Source: Ascidia mentula
Taxonomy: Eukaryota > Chordata > Ascidiacea > Phlebobranchia > Ascidiidae
Reading direction: 5' to 3'
Assembly: GCA_947561715.1 (NCBI GenBank)
Contig: OX387205.1
Location: 12,901,001-12,965,000 of the forward strand
DNA: 64,000 nt
Part shown: in pieces, positions 13,429-23,495 of the stretch
How positions within the stretch are numbered: the stretch's first letter is position 1
How the letters are laid out: each line of letters begins with the position of its first letter
The notes under the pieces: model-generated
Databases searched by the model: none
What the model saw: the letters and a program-made list of their open reading frames with translations, nothing else
Told to the model about the DNA's origin: nothing
Translations under genes and position numbers: made by a program

Positions 13429-14284
13429 TCAAATGCACATATATTCAATAAATATGTATTTCTTGACACCATAGCATGGGTCTCCAAAAACCGAATTCGA
13501 AGGTGTTAAAACACAGCTCCTTTGATTGTTGCATTTCTGGCGAAGGATTAAGTGTGAGTTGCAAGCCAGACAGTTCACTTCATTGCTCTGCCCGCAACTG
13601 CATGATAAACACTTATTTTTAAATGGTCAAGCTTTGAATACAAAATTGTGTCGTACAGCAAGTCGTAATATGACGACTAATAGCATCGTTGCCAGCAAAC
13701 TTGTTTAGGAACTTAAAAAAGCTGTTTGTTTCAACAAATTATTCAACATTGAAATATTTCAAAAACCAGACAAACTGATGTGTATTTCGCAAATTTATAA
13801 CTTACATTGTACGGTTTGTCCTGCCGTAATACGCCATGTTTACGCTTATGTTGGTTCCCAGGGGACAGGAGATTGTTTTGGTTCCTTGATGCTCACACGC
13901 TATTTTGTTCAGCAACTCTGCAAGGCATACAACCAAAATAAATACAATCATTTAAAACAAAAGGTATTCTTCACTTCTAATTCCAAATCAAACAAACACG
14001 ACTGTAAAGTCATAATTGCATATATGACGTCACAAAAATTTGCAAAATGCACTGCAAAATGTATCGAAGTATGTTCAACCAGAATAAACTAAATTATGCG
14101 TACTGTGATTACTGTACTGAGTTTATCAGCAGATATTTCCGTTTTGCAACGAAGAAATTGGTACATCCTTCAAATGACAAGTACAACCAAAAGTGAAATA
14201 CCAACCAGGAGGTGCAGCAATTCGCTTCACTGTCCAAAAAAGTATGAACATCCACCACACAAGTAACAATCTACTGCAACTCAT
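13429..14284 (-). CDS. Secreted SUEL (rhamnose-binding-type) lectin 2
   Basis: Three exons, 14284-14206, 13917-13806 and 13597-13429, join in phase to 119 residues. Residues 1-23 are a signal peptide (core LLLVWWMFILFW). The rest is one SUEL/galactose-binding lectin domain: IACEHQ at its start, CPLG then VNMAYYGR (the family's AxYGR motif), and NSVFGDPCYGVKKYIFIEYMC at its end, with FGDPC and the closing Cys in place. The family binds L-rhamnose or galactose on microbial surfaces and egg coats; the sugar here is inferred only. The exon 1 donor is GTTGGT, weak but the only one keeping frame. Its start codon lies 25 bp from a hexanucleotide array and about 450 bp from the divergent AOAH gene. 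It is a paralogue of the lectin at 20538-21307 with the same exon plan. Confidence 0.93.
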
Positions 14285-14307
14285 AGCTTCCGGCCAATAA
14301 ACTTTGC

Positions 14308-14385
<78 letters not shown>

Positions 14386-14734
14386 AATGCTGTATACTGT
14401 GTATGCATGAAATAACAGCAAGTATGGTTGATGACCTACATTAGCATGACAAGATTGACGTAAGTACTTTTGTCGTCAAAACAATATGATTTCATCCTAC
14501 AGAAAGGCATACAAATGTGTTCCGGGTCGATTTGATATCAATAAACACCGGTGTTTCTCAGCAAAAAGCCAGTAGCCTATACAGCCGCCACTGTGGTGAC
14601 AGTGATACTTTGTATGACAGAGACACTGTTTGCTTGTCTATATTTAAAAAGGATCAGTATGAAAAAGTTTGGATGCGCAGTTTGGACGAACAGCCCAGCT
14701 AAATGTGTCATATCTTCGTGGCTGGAGAAACATC
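14285..14734. promoter_or_regulatory. Short divergent intergenic region between SUEL lectin 2 (-) and AOAH (+)
   Basis: The two start codons face away from each other across about 450 bp, so both promoters must lie here or the AOAH 5' UTR must extend into it. The region includes the hexanucleotide array 14311-14385. I see no clear TATA box that I would assign. Confidence 0.55.
14311..14385. repeat. Hexanucleotide microsatellite (CTGTTG)n, about 12.5 units
   Basis: An uninterrupted run of about 75 bp of CTGTTG units, ending before GAATGC. On the minus strand it reads CAACAG and lies 26 bp upstream of the SUEL lectin 2 start codon, so it is probably in that gene's 5' UTR or core promoter. Confidence 0.95.
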
Positions 14735-17700
14735 ATGAGGTTAAGTTTAATTTTGACGTTAAGTCTCGTCGCAGAGTTCGTTCATGTTGTCAGAGGGGAC
14801 GTTAACGGCGGTACCACATGTGCAGGTAAAATAGGCTGTTTGTCACCGTTACAACAGTTGCTGGCCGGAGGGATGCCATTTATCGTGCATGTGTGTTTAA
14901 TTTTCTCAACGTCTTGGAAAATATTAAAATGTGCAATGCATTTGACTTTACAATTGGATTATATGACCGCCAATGAATGTTGAAAGTATGCCGGAATGGT
15001 AAAAGAATTCTTGCCGGTTACACGCCGTTCCGGAAAGAATTTAACGACAGCTGGTGTGTCCCAAATACTTATGAGAAACTTTAAGTTAGTAAATTTAATC
15101 AGATATTTGAGAAATATCACCATTGTACAAAAACATAATGGTTAATTTTTTTCCTGTATATTCAATCGATCCGGTAAGATTTTTTTTTCATTTTAACCCT
15201 AATGCCACCAGTCTTAATACAATTGCGTAATAGACGTGTGTTAAAGCCTGTTTCTTTTACAATGAAATCATACCAATCCACATTTATGTCGTTTCGTATC
15301 CGTTCTTGCATTTGCCACGCAAAAACAAGTTGCCTGTTCCCTATCTCATGTGTTTGCGTTACGCGCCGAATTGCGTTCCCAATTTAAAACGAACGCCGCG
15401 CTAACGGCTGATAACGCGCAGGTGTCTCTGGTCCCACAGTCCGCCCTGCAAGGAATTTTTGCAGCTTGTCGGCAATGCAGTAAATTTTTCTGTTTTTAGT
15501 TGTTCTTGTATAATACTAAGATTTTGGCTTAATTTGTACAAATAAAACAGCAGAATATTCTGCAATGCCGACAAACTGCAACAATTCCTTGAAGAAATCA
15601 TAATATTCTGCTGTGATACAAAATATCTTGTGATATAAGATGGCAAAGTTTTTGGCATTTTTGACACAATTCCAAACGTGTAAAGCGGGGGCCTTCAACC
15701 TTCTGAACGGCCTACTAAACGAGTGCGTGAAATCAATTAGCTATACGTATATACGTCAAAGCAAAGTTAATACAAAGCCCTTGTCCGTCTATAAATGACC
15801 GCAATGCCACATTACCTATATTCCTATGAATTACATGTACAAATATTGTTTGACTTCATTCTGCAGGTTGTGTACTGGTCGTTGGTCTTATTGAACAACT
15901 GGCACAGGTTCATGCAACTGACGTCGTGACAGCGGGGGAACAAATATTATGTCCGGCCCTTCCCAATCCGTTCGACAAAGCTTGTGATGTTCTGCTCGAT
16001 CGCTTTGGACCGGCTTTGATCGACTCGCTCTACCATGACGAAACGCCAGATATGTTCTGTTACCAGGTTTAAATGCTCCTTTATATTTTCGTACATGGAA
16101 TACACTGGCGTTCTCATTGCAAGATGCACATAAAAAACTATATTATAGGATTTCCGAAAAATCGCTCGTGATGAAATTTTGTTGAGGAACTTTCACATAA
16201 AAAACGATCATCTTATACGTTTTGTCCTAGTGGTACATAGACTTTACGCCAAGCAGATAATCTTAACATGCGTTTTATATTCAGCATTTGCATTAAATAA
16301 AGCAAATACAAACACGGCGTTTTTTAGTAAATCGGTTCGGTATAAATTCAGTTCAGCTTTTGGCCAACCTCTATTGAACTTTTCGTGATTTTTCGTTTTT
16401 ACAAAGACAATTTAAAGACCAATCGTACTATATGTTACATACACAAGTAGCTCGTTTTGGAAAACAATTAAAAAATTACACATACCCATGAGACAACGTA
16501 TATACGCAAAATAAAGCAAGAATAATTCATTGCAGATCGGTTTGTGTCATCAAGACCCTGGAATCGAGTATTGCCACCTTTTTCCGCTTCCACCGAAATT
16601 TAGCGGAAAATTCGAACGCCGCGACGTTCGGCCGATGTTTGACATCTTCTTTACGCCCAAAGAAGTTTCCGACAACGAAATCTGCAAAATTCCAGGGATT
16701 TCTGAAGTTTGCGAGAAAATATCCAGGTTAGTGTTAAAATGAAAAGTTATGAAATCTGAAGTATAGTTTGCCTTTCTTATCAAAACTTCGCAAAAGATTT
16801 GCTTTTAACGAAGACCTGATTTCACAGAGTTGTTAAAAAAGCTTTCGATCCACGAAAGGAACAAAATTAAACTCAACTGCTGTTGTTGCCAGGCTAAATG
16901 AAAATCTCAGTATAACTGACTTTCCGCCCAAAATAACGTAGCAATTATTCAACCAACGTTTGATGTATTTAAAATTTAGTCGCATACTCAGTACGGCGTT
17001 AGCCGTTGAAACGATTAACAGCTTATGTCGGTTTTCCTCACTATATAAAATCGTGCTTTTTCAGTTTCGCCAACGACCACCTTCCTATTCAAGATAAAGA
17101 TCATGACAAATTCAGCGTCGAGCCAACGTTGAGAGGTTTCAACTGGAGAGGAAAAGATTGTGACGATGGAAGGAACGATACTTACCCTGGAAGAAAACCG
17201 ATTAATATGGACAGACAAAGGGATTCCAACTGCAATGGGATTTACGTGCGTTATTTTGCGTTGTACTTCTAACATATGCACTGTCAGGAATCGTATGAAT
17301 AAACTTTTTTACACATATTCAGCAAAATGAATGGCAAAGTAAATTCTTTCTTTGATTTCGATTTTACAGAATATTTTGGGCTTTATTTGTAATAATGCAA
17401 TATTTTCTAAATTTCATGACTAATTTCTGAACAAAGTTTGTCAAACCACCAAACATGTAGGGTTAAAGTGCAGTTTTTAATAACATAAATGTTACTACTT
17501 TCTTCATGTGTTTCAGGGCGTGAACCCCAATAATGGCATCCCATATGAGCAGACTTATTGCTCCGAATCATCGTCGCGTGGTGTCGCTATTTTGGGTGAT
17601 TCTGCAGGCGCCCATTTCCATATCCCACCCGAATATTTGACGGCAGAAACCCTTAACCTGGTAAAGTATTTTTGATGACATTCGAATGAGCATCCAACTA

Positions 17701-20049
17701 TTATTTGAAACTATATGTTGTAGATGAAAAGGGCAATTTTAATTACAAAAATACAAATAAACCTTTTATTCAGGACACTTTTCAGGACTTGATCACGGTC
17801 CTTACAAACGAATTTGACTGGCCCCAACTTTCCAGCGTTACAGGTATCCAAATACTCTTATTCTAATCAAATTGATAGCAACGTGAATTTTGTGGTGTGC
17901 AACTCAGTAGGTGTGTTTTTCTTGTAATTGTTCAGACAAAAAGTCCTTTCTTGTAAAACTTTTTGGCAAAGTTTGAGATCTGCTTCACTCAAGTTGTGGA
18001 GAAAATGGCGTCCAGCTCCATAGTTATACAAAGCTGACCTGCCTGACCAGCATCTTTGTCCTCAAAATCTGCACTCAAGACCAATATCTTTGTCCATAGA
18101 GTTATAAGTAAATCCGTTGTTGGTGTTCATATTTGTAACTTAATTTACGAAGGATGAAAATACTGTCTATGGGCCGTCATACCTCAGTTGTGTATGATCG
18201 TGGAGTTTGGAATTGTTGCAGTAAATGAGACAATCTGGTCACGTTTTTTGCAGCCTACACTCAGAACGATTGGCCGCATTCAATTTCCGGTCCCGTGGAC
18301 TCGGTGTACATGAAATTGCTCAAGAACAACAAGTGCATTCATCGCGATTACCAGAATATCGCCGTTAACGGCGGCGCTTCGGACAACATGCATGGAATTA
18401 TGAAGGGATTGGCGAGAAATAAAACAACGGATTATCCCATTTTCATTGTACTGGCGCTGGTTGGCAACGATGTGTGCAATGGGTGAGATTACCAAATGAG
18501 TTGAAAATTGAAACCACCTTCTTTTGTAGTGTGTATAATTAAACAATGATTGTAATTCCATTTGACCAATTCTATACACTACATCACCAGACATATACAA
18601 TTCAATTGAATGTTATCTTTGCACAAAAACTAACTTGAACGTGTATGAACAATAAATATCAGACGCAAATACCTCTTGCTTTTTCTGGTTGTCTTGTCGC
18701 AAAACATGAAAATAGCGTCATTAAAAATAACTTTTTTGTCATCAACGTTGCTGCACACGTTGGTTGTCGAACTGGATTTAAACGACTATGACGTATAACA
18801 ATCAGACACAACGACACTGAAGCGCATATGACGACTACAACGCAGTACAGAGCCAATATGATGCAGACCTTACAATACCTCGACCAACATATACCGAAGA
18901 AAAGCACGGTGGTAATATCAGGATTGGCTGACGGGAGAGTACTCTGGAACACAATGGCGGAAAGGTGAAATGGTGTCCCGCTAAATCCGTATATTACGCG
19001 CAGGTATTTTGATTGAACTTTCAGTTTTGATGACTGCTTTTCCGGTAAACCAGCGGTCGTGCGGGTTCTTTGATGATAAATGCTTTGTTGTGATAATGTG
19101 ATAAATGCTTTTATAAACCGCTGTGTTTCTACAGGCTTCACCCAATTGGCCAACTGAACAGTGACGTACGTTACAAGGACCTTTACGCCTATTTGAACTG
19201 CCTCCAGGTGTCGCCCTGTACGGGTTGGATGAGTAGCAACAAAACGCTGAGAAACTTCACATCGCAAGTACGTATAGTTGAAAATCAAGGTTATTTGGGT
19301 CTCAGCATAACGCTTTATCGTTAACTTTCTTTGAAGTCGCATGATGCATTCTTGAAGGTGAGACCGATAATGATGTTGTGAAGTGTGTTTGGTTGTTACG
19401 ACTCTGCACCTCTTTCTTTGTGATTGAGTACAATCTCAATTATTTGCCTGATTCAGTCATCTATTATGTACATTTAAAGCTAAATTATTTAAGAACACCA
19501 AGTTCACAACAAAACAATTTTGTATACAAGTAGTTCAATGCTTTGTACACAGAGAGCGGCAAATCTGAGCGCTGTGGCCAAAGACATCGCCGCAACACAA
19601 AGTTTCGACAGCTTCGAGTGCATTTACATAGACTTCGATATTCAGGGAGGTATGGTAACACAGCATATACAGTTGCGAATATAAACTCGTTGCAACATAA
19701 CCACACACATCGTGAACCTATTACAAAGTAACTGCGATGGTTTAAAGAATTTACAAACTCATTCGGTGTGACAAAACATAAACGACTCAATACACGATAG
19801 TTATAATACTGAATCTTTGACGTGGAATGTTTCTATTGGTCAGTTATCGACAAATGGGTGGCAAGTGGTGGCGAAGCATTCGAGGTCATTGAACCCGTCG
19901 ACGGATTCCACCCAAGTCAGGTAGGCCAAGCCTTGACCGCCCAGGACATATTCGATACTCTCACCAAAACGAATCCCGAAGCAATCGGAAAGGTGAATCC
20001 GAACAATAACAAGATATCGTTACAGTTCGGTGATCAGGGTGGTTACTGA
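14735..20049 (+). CDS. AOAH: Acyloxyacyl hydrolase (LPS-deacylating saposin/GDSL lipase)
   Basis: Removes the secondary acyl chains of lipid A and so detoxifies lipopolysaccharide; secreted/lysosomal in animals. Eleven exons join in phase: 14735-14825, 15867-16066, 16536-16726, 17065-17245, 17517-17660, 17774-17843, 18254-18482, 18806-18964, 19135-19267, 19553-19649, 19844-20049, giving 566 residues (human about 575). Residues 1-21 are a signal peptide. A Cys-rich saposin B domain follows (CAGCVLVVGLIEQL to DMFCYQIGLCHQ). Next come the acidic DCDDGRND metal-binding stretch and the nucleophile block GDSAGAHFHIPPEY with Ser about 250. The C-terminal block is IEPVDGFHP with Asp518 and His521, and the protein ends FGDQGGY, as in vertebrates (FGDQGGH). 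Exon 8 (18806) is short but recognisable by MMQTLQYLDQHIP. AATAAA lies at 20091. The start is the ATG opening the signal peptide. The gene appears intact. Confidence 0.97.
15449..15591. repeat. Foldback/inverted repeat in AOAH intron 1
   Basis: Two arms of about 40 bp (15449-15488 and 15551-15591) are inverted copies at about 90% identity. The left arm starts CAAGGAATTTTTGCAGCTTG; the right arm, read on the minus strand, starts CAAGGAATTGTTGCAGTTTG. They are separated by about 60 bp. It could be a MITE remnant or a hairpin; I found no convincing target duplication. Confidence 0.75.
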
Positions 20050-20537
20050 AGCGTGAAGCTTCACAATGTGTGATTTTTGAGTTCGACAACAATAAAGTGG
20101 TTCTTGGTATACGCTGTATCCATGTTATAGCTTTGGTTTTGGGCAAAATGAAATTATAGGTGTGGTCATGAAGTGTGGACTGTGACTAATGCCAAGTATA
20201 CACATCACATATAAATAGTAACCCAAACACAACACATTAGACGAACAAATAAGTTTTAATAAAAATCATCACATTATAATTCGCTCTTATCGTTTTATAC
20301 GCCGTCAAGTCTGAAGAATAATATAAGATACTTTTAGGTAGGAATGTCCAGACCGAATCAGATAATTGGATTCGACCGAATAGTGTACATACATTTTTAA
20401 TATCCGACTTAATTCGGACACAGACACCGAATCTGATTTTGGACATTACATAATCCAACATTCAATATAATTAATTCGATTTGAAACAACGGGGCTTGGA
20501 ATCGTGAATGTGAAAACTGTACTGACATAAAATACTG
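20050..20537. other. Intergenic between convergent AOAH and SUEL lectin 1
   Basis: About 490 bp holding the AOAH 3' UTR (AATAAA at 20091) and the lectin 3' end. It contains an imperfect inverted repeat at 20343-20447, listed separately. No gene is seen. Confidence 0.6.
20343..20447. repeat. Imperfect inverted repeat, possible short foldback element
   Basis: Both ends begin AATGTCCA when read inward and continue with AATCAGAT and TTCGG blocks separated by small gaps. The element is about 105 bp with several internal TTCGG/CCGAA words. No target duplication is evident. Confidence 0.35.
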
Positions 20538-21307
20538 TTAAATGTTAACACACGTGTGTTGTGTTTCAATGTACTTCCCAACACCGGGGCAGGGATCGCC
20601 GAACATAGAGTTACTTGGGTTTAAAGTACAGTTCTGCTTTCCTTCGCATAAGACTCGGAGTTTTATCACGGAACTACAATCCCAACAGTCATTGCGTAAA
20701 ATCCATCTGCTGCCGCATCTGCAACACACGGTGGTTGTTAAGCCAATAGCGGATTTTTTAAAAGAGTGTGATTTCAATTATGTAATTTAAGCCATACAAA
20801 CTGAAAACTCACGTATATCTTGATATAGTTTTTGTTTAATGTCATTGCTAGCATGTTTATACGTATTTGTGCTATCGATGCATAAAACCGCTCTATTATG
20901 AATGCCGTTAAGAACATGTCACAAACCTCTGTGACTCAGAATATTTTTTTTGTTTTGAGATGTTTAATTGTTGTAATGGTCACAGCAAAGCGTTTTTTAT
21001 TTAAAAAACTCCTAAGCATAAACTGTTCTAATTAACAATTAGAGTTTCATGAAGCAATTTACTCAATAGCCCATCTTCTTCTTCCGTAAAAACCGCTTTT
21101 CAGATGTATGTATTTGCCTTCCGAGCACCGTAAAGTCTGGGTTGGATCACGCTCGCAAGCTATTGTTGTGATAACTTCTGCACACAAAAAGAAAATAAAT
21201 TATTCTGCAATTCGAACTGTCGCACGACGTTAAACAGTTTTCTTACCATTGTCAGCACAAACGCTTGAGACACAAAGCAGCAAGCCTGATAACAAAAGTA
21301 ACAACAT
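20538..21307 (-). CDS. Secreted SUEL (rhamnose-binding-type) lectin 1
   Basis: Three exons, 21307-21247, 21177-21063 and 20718-20538, join in phase to 118 residues. The start is the only in-frame ATG of the first exon, opening the signal peptide MLLLLLSGLLLCVSSVCA. An acceptor-like CTGCAG 30 bp upstream leaves open an extra 5' exon. The domain has IACERD at its start, LRCSEGKYIHLKSGFYGRRR (AxYGR-like, here GFYGR), and NSMFGDPCPGVGKYIETQHTC at its end. Exon number and sizes (61/115/181 nt) parallel lectin 2 (79/112/169). A lectin binding rhamnose- or galactose-type sugars is expected from the family. It lies tail-to-tail with AOAH, and an AOAH exon remnant lies on its far side. Confidence 0.92.
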
Positions 21308-21337
21308 TACAATTGCAGAAATCCACTGAAGTTCAAC

Positions 21338-23495
21338 CTGCAAATAATTTGACTTATTTCTCTGCTTCCGCTGTACTACTTACGAATCATTATTTCAATT
21401 TCCTAAATACGCCGTGTCAGTCTTTATAACTTTCATTAATTGCTGGTACACTGTTTTTGGACAGACATTTCAACTTTATTCGCAGCACGAGCTTTCGCGA
21501 ACGTTTTCCTGTTAAATTTGATGTGATTCTCGGCTTCTGATGTTCTGCTCAAAAACACACGTAAATATAACCTGTTCTATCGTAAACATTGTGGAAAAAG
21601 GCAACAAAACTTTGCTCGACGTTCTATATAGAATACTGCCTAGTTTTAAACATTACTGGTTTTGGTCGACATATTGTTTAATAAATAAGTGATATCTACA
21701 TACGACGCCGATCGTCTATCACTCTTTGTGAGTCATAGATTGGATACTTGGTACTATAATTAAATAACTGTGGGCTAATTATCCAACGCTCTGAACCGGG
21801 TTAATTACGTACATAAACAGTTAAAAGCTCATACGGTAGCAAGTTAAGCCCAATTGTTATATCATTAACAAAAACGCGTTGAAACGAGCTCCCCAGACAT
21901 AAATCTCAGCAGCAGACTTTTCGAAAAACCTGAAGGTGTCCGCAACTATTCTGACGTCATTAAAATAGGTCGAAAGAGTTGCAGACAAAAGTATTGAAAA
22001 CCACTGGGCTATACGATGGTGTATGAAACGACAATGGTGTAAATAAGGTGGAATTTCCATTACTCGGACTTGTGAGGATCTTTCCATACCTTTTACTGAG
22101 GGAGCATCTGTTTTGTATCATTTTTCAAGTAAAACATATACAGTTTTGTTCAAATAAAGATTGAAATTGAAATAATGTCCCACTAAATCCTGACATACGC
22201 AACTAGTTACGTCATCAGGTTTAATCGCTGCATTTCCGGCAAAGCTTAAATGCGGTCGTGCGAGTGCGGGCGTTGACAGTTTTGCTTCTGTTGGTGATAA
22301 ATGCTTGCGAAATTGCACCTGTGTGTTTCTGCAGGTATAACTCTGTAGGCGTTCACAGCGACGGGTGTTACAAAGAGCTTGCGCCTGTTTTAATTTTGAA
22401 GTCATACACTGTGCAGTTCTTGATGATCAACAACCAATGGTGCATTCAATTTTCAAAAACGCTGCGAAACTGATCGTTTAGTCTCAGTTTATTGCCTGCA
22501 TTGTCTCATACTTACATTTATGTTTTTTTAGATAAATTATTTACGGACAAACAAGAAATAACGAAACAAAATCGCACGCAACGGAAAGTTATGTTTTTTG
22601 CACGGTGTTATTCAATGCGAGTGAAGTCACACGGCACTGAGTGAAGTGCGTGCACCAAAAACATTTTCACCCACAAGTCCCTATCGAAAAACTAGTAAAA
22701 TCTGCTTTCATGTGCTAAATAACGCAAATGATGGGTTTGCCAAACTTGTCTGTTGATTTGGCTGCGACATTGCATACAATCTTGACTCGGTAGCGCTTTC
22801 TTAGCATATAGCAGCTCGGTGTCATTATCTCTACCTAAAATTGCATTAATTGTATAATGACAACGCAACACTTTGCAAACGCAAGGTAAAGGCCGCGGAA
22901 GTGATGTGACGTGTTTAACTTAACAGCCTACCACCAAACTAAGCAAGTGCCAATATAATCATGCAAAGTTTCTGAGGTTTGTCTTTTTGTGTGTTGTGTA
23001 TATTAGCATAATTCCATGATACTTGATGCAGTTTCGATGATACACGAATCATCCAAAAAAGGAACAGGTTTTTTATAATTTTTTTGCTGCGCGAAAACCA
23101 CTTTACATTCGTTTTTCCAGTCGTAATTTTGACTGAGAAACTAGTTTGTGAAGAAAATACGCCGCAAAAATATTTTGCACATATTTTCACCGCCAGCCGT
23201 TATTTTGAAAAGCTGATCAGTAGCGTCCCCTAGCGACATATTTTATTTGTTTTGGTTGGTATTTTGATTTACAGAACTGGTTACTGGGTTTTTGCTATCA
23301 AAGTGGTTTTTGAAATTTTCCCACCATTAAAATACGTTTGGTTGGTGCAGTTTTCATAATCATTTTGTGTTTGTTTTGGAAATGTGAAAGAAACAATACG
23401 ATTTGTAGACAAAAAACGTCAATTGGCATTATGTTGCCCTAGTCCTATTACTCTTGGAACTGTTCGTTCTCGTATCAAAAAACAGAGAGAAGAAA
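21338..23495. other. Intergenic between SUEL lectin 1 and CAMSAP, with an AOAH remnant
   Basis: About 2.2 kb holding the 5' flanks of the minus-strand lectin and the plus-strand CAMSAP gene. Apart from the decayed AOAH exon copy at 22150-22550 I see no gene; the remaining open frames have no domain similarity. Confidence 0.6.
22150..22550 (+). pseudogene. Decayed copy of AOAH exon 9 with both intron flanks
   Basis: This stretch aligns collinearly with AOAH 18965-19500. The 5' intron matches at TGTCCCACTAAATCC, TTTCCGGCAAAG, GCGGTCGTGCG and GATAAATGCTT, followed by an acceptor GTGTTTCTGCAG. The exon part matches at GTGTTACAAAGAGCTTGCGCC (gene: CGTTACAAGGACCTTTACGCC) and at AAAACGCTGCGAAACT (gene: AAAACGCTGAGAAACT). 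The 3' intron matches at TTTATTGCCTG and TAAATTATTTA. The exon reading frame is lost by many substitutions and indels. No other AOAH exon is recognisable nearby, so the rest of this copy was deleted or has decayed beyond recognition. Confidence 0.75.

Noticed and set aside
18659-19342. A 227-codon minus-strand open frame within AOAH
   Set aside because: It is antisense to AOAH exons 8 and 9, whose plus-strand reading matches vertebrate AOAH.
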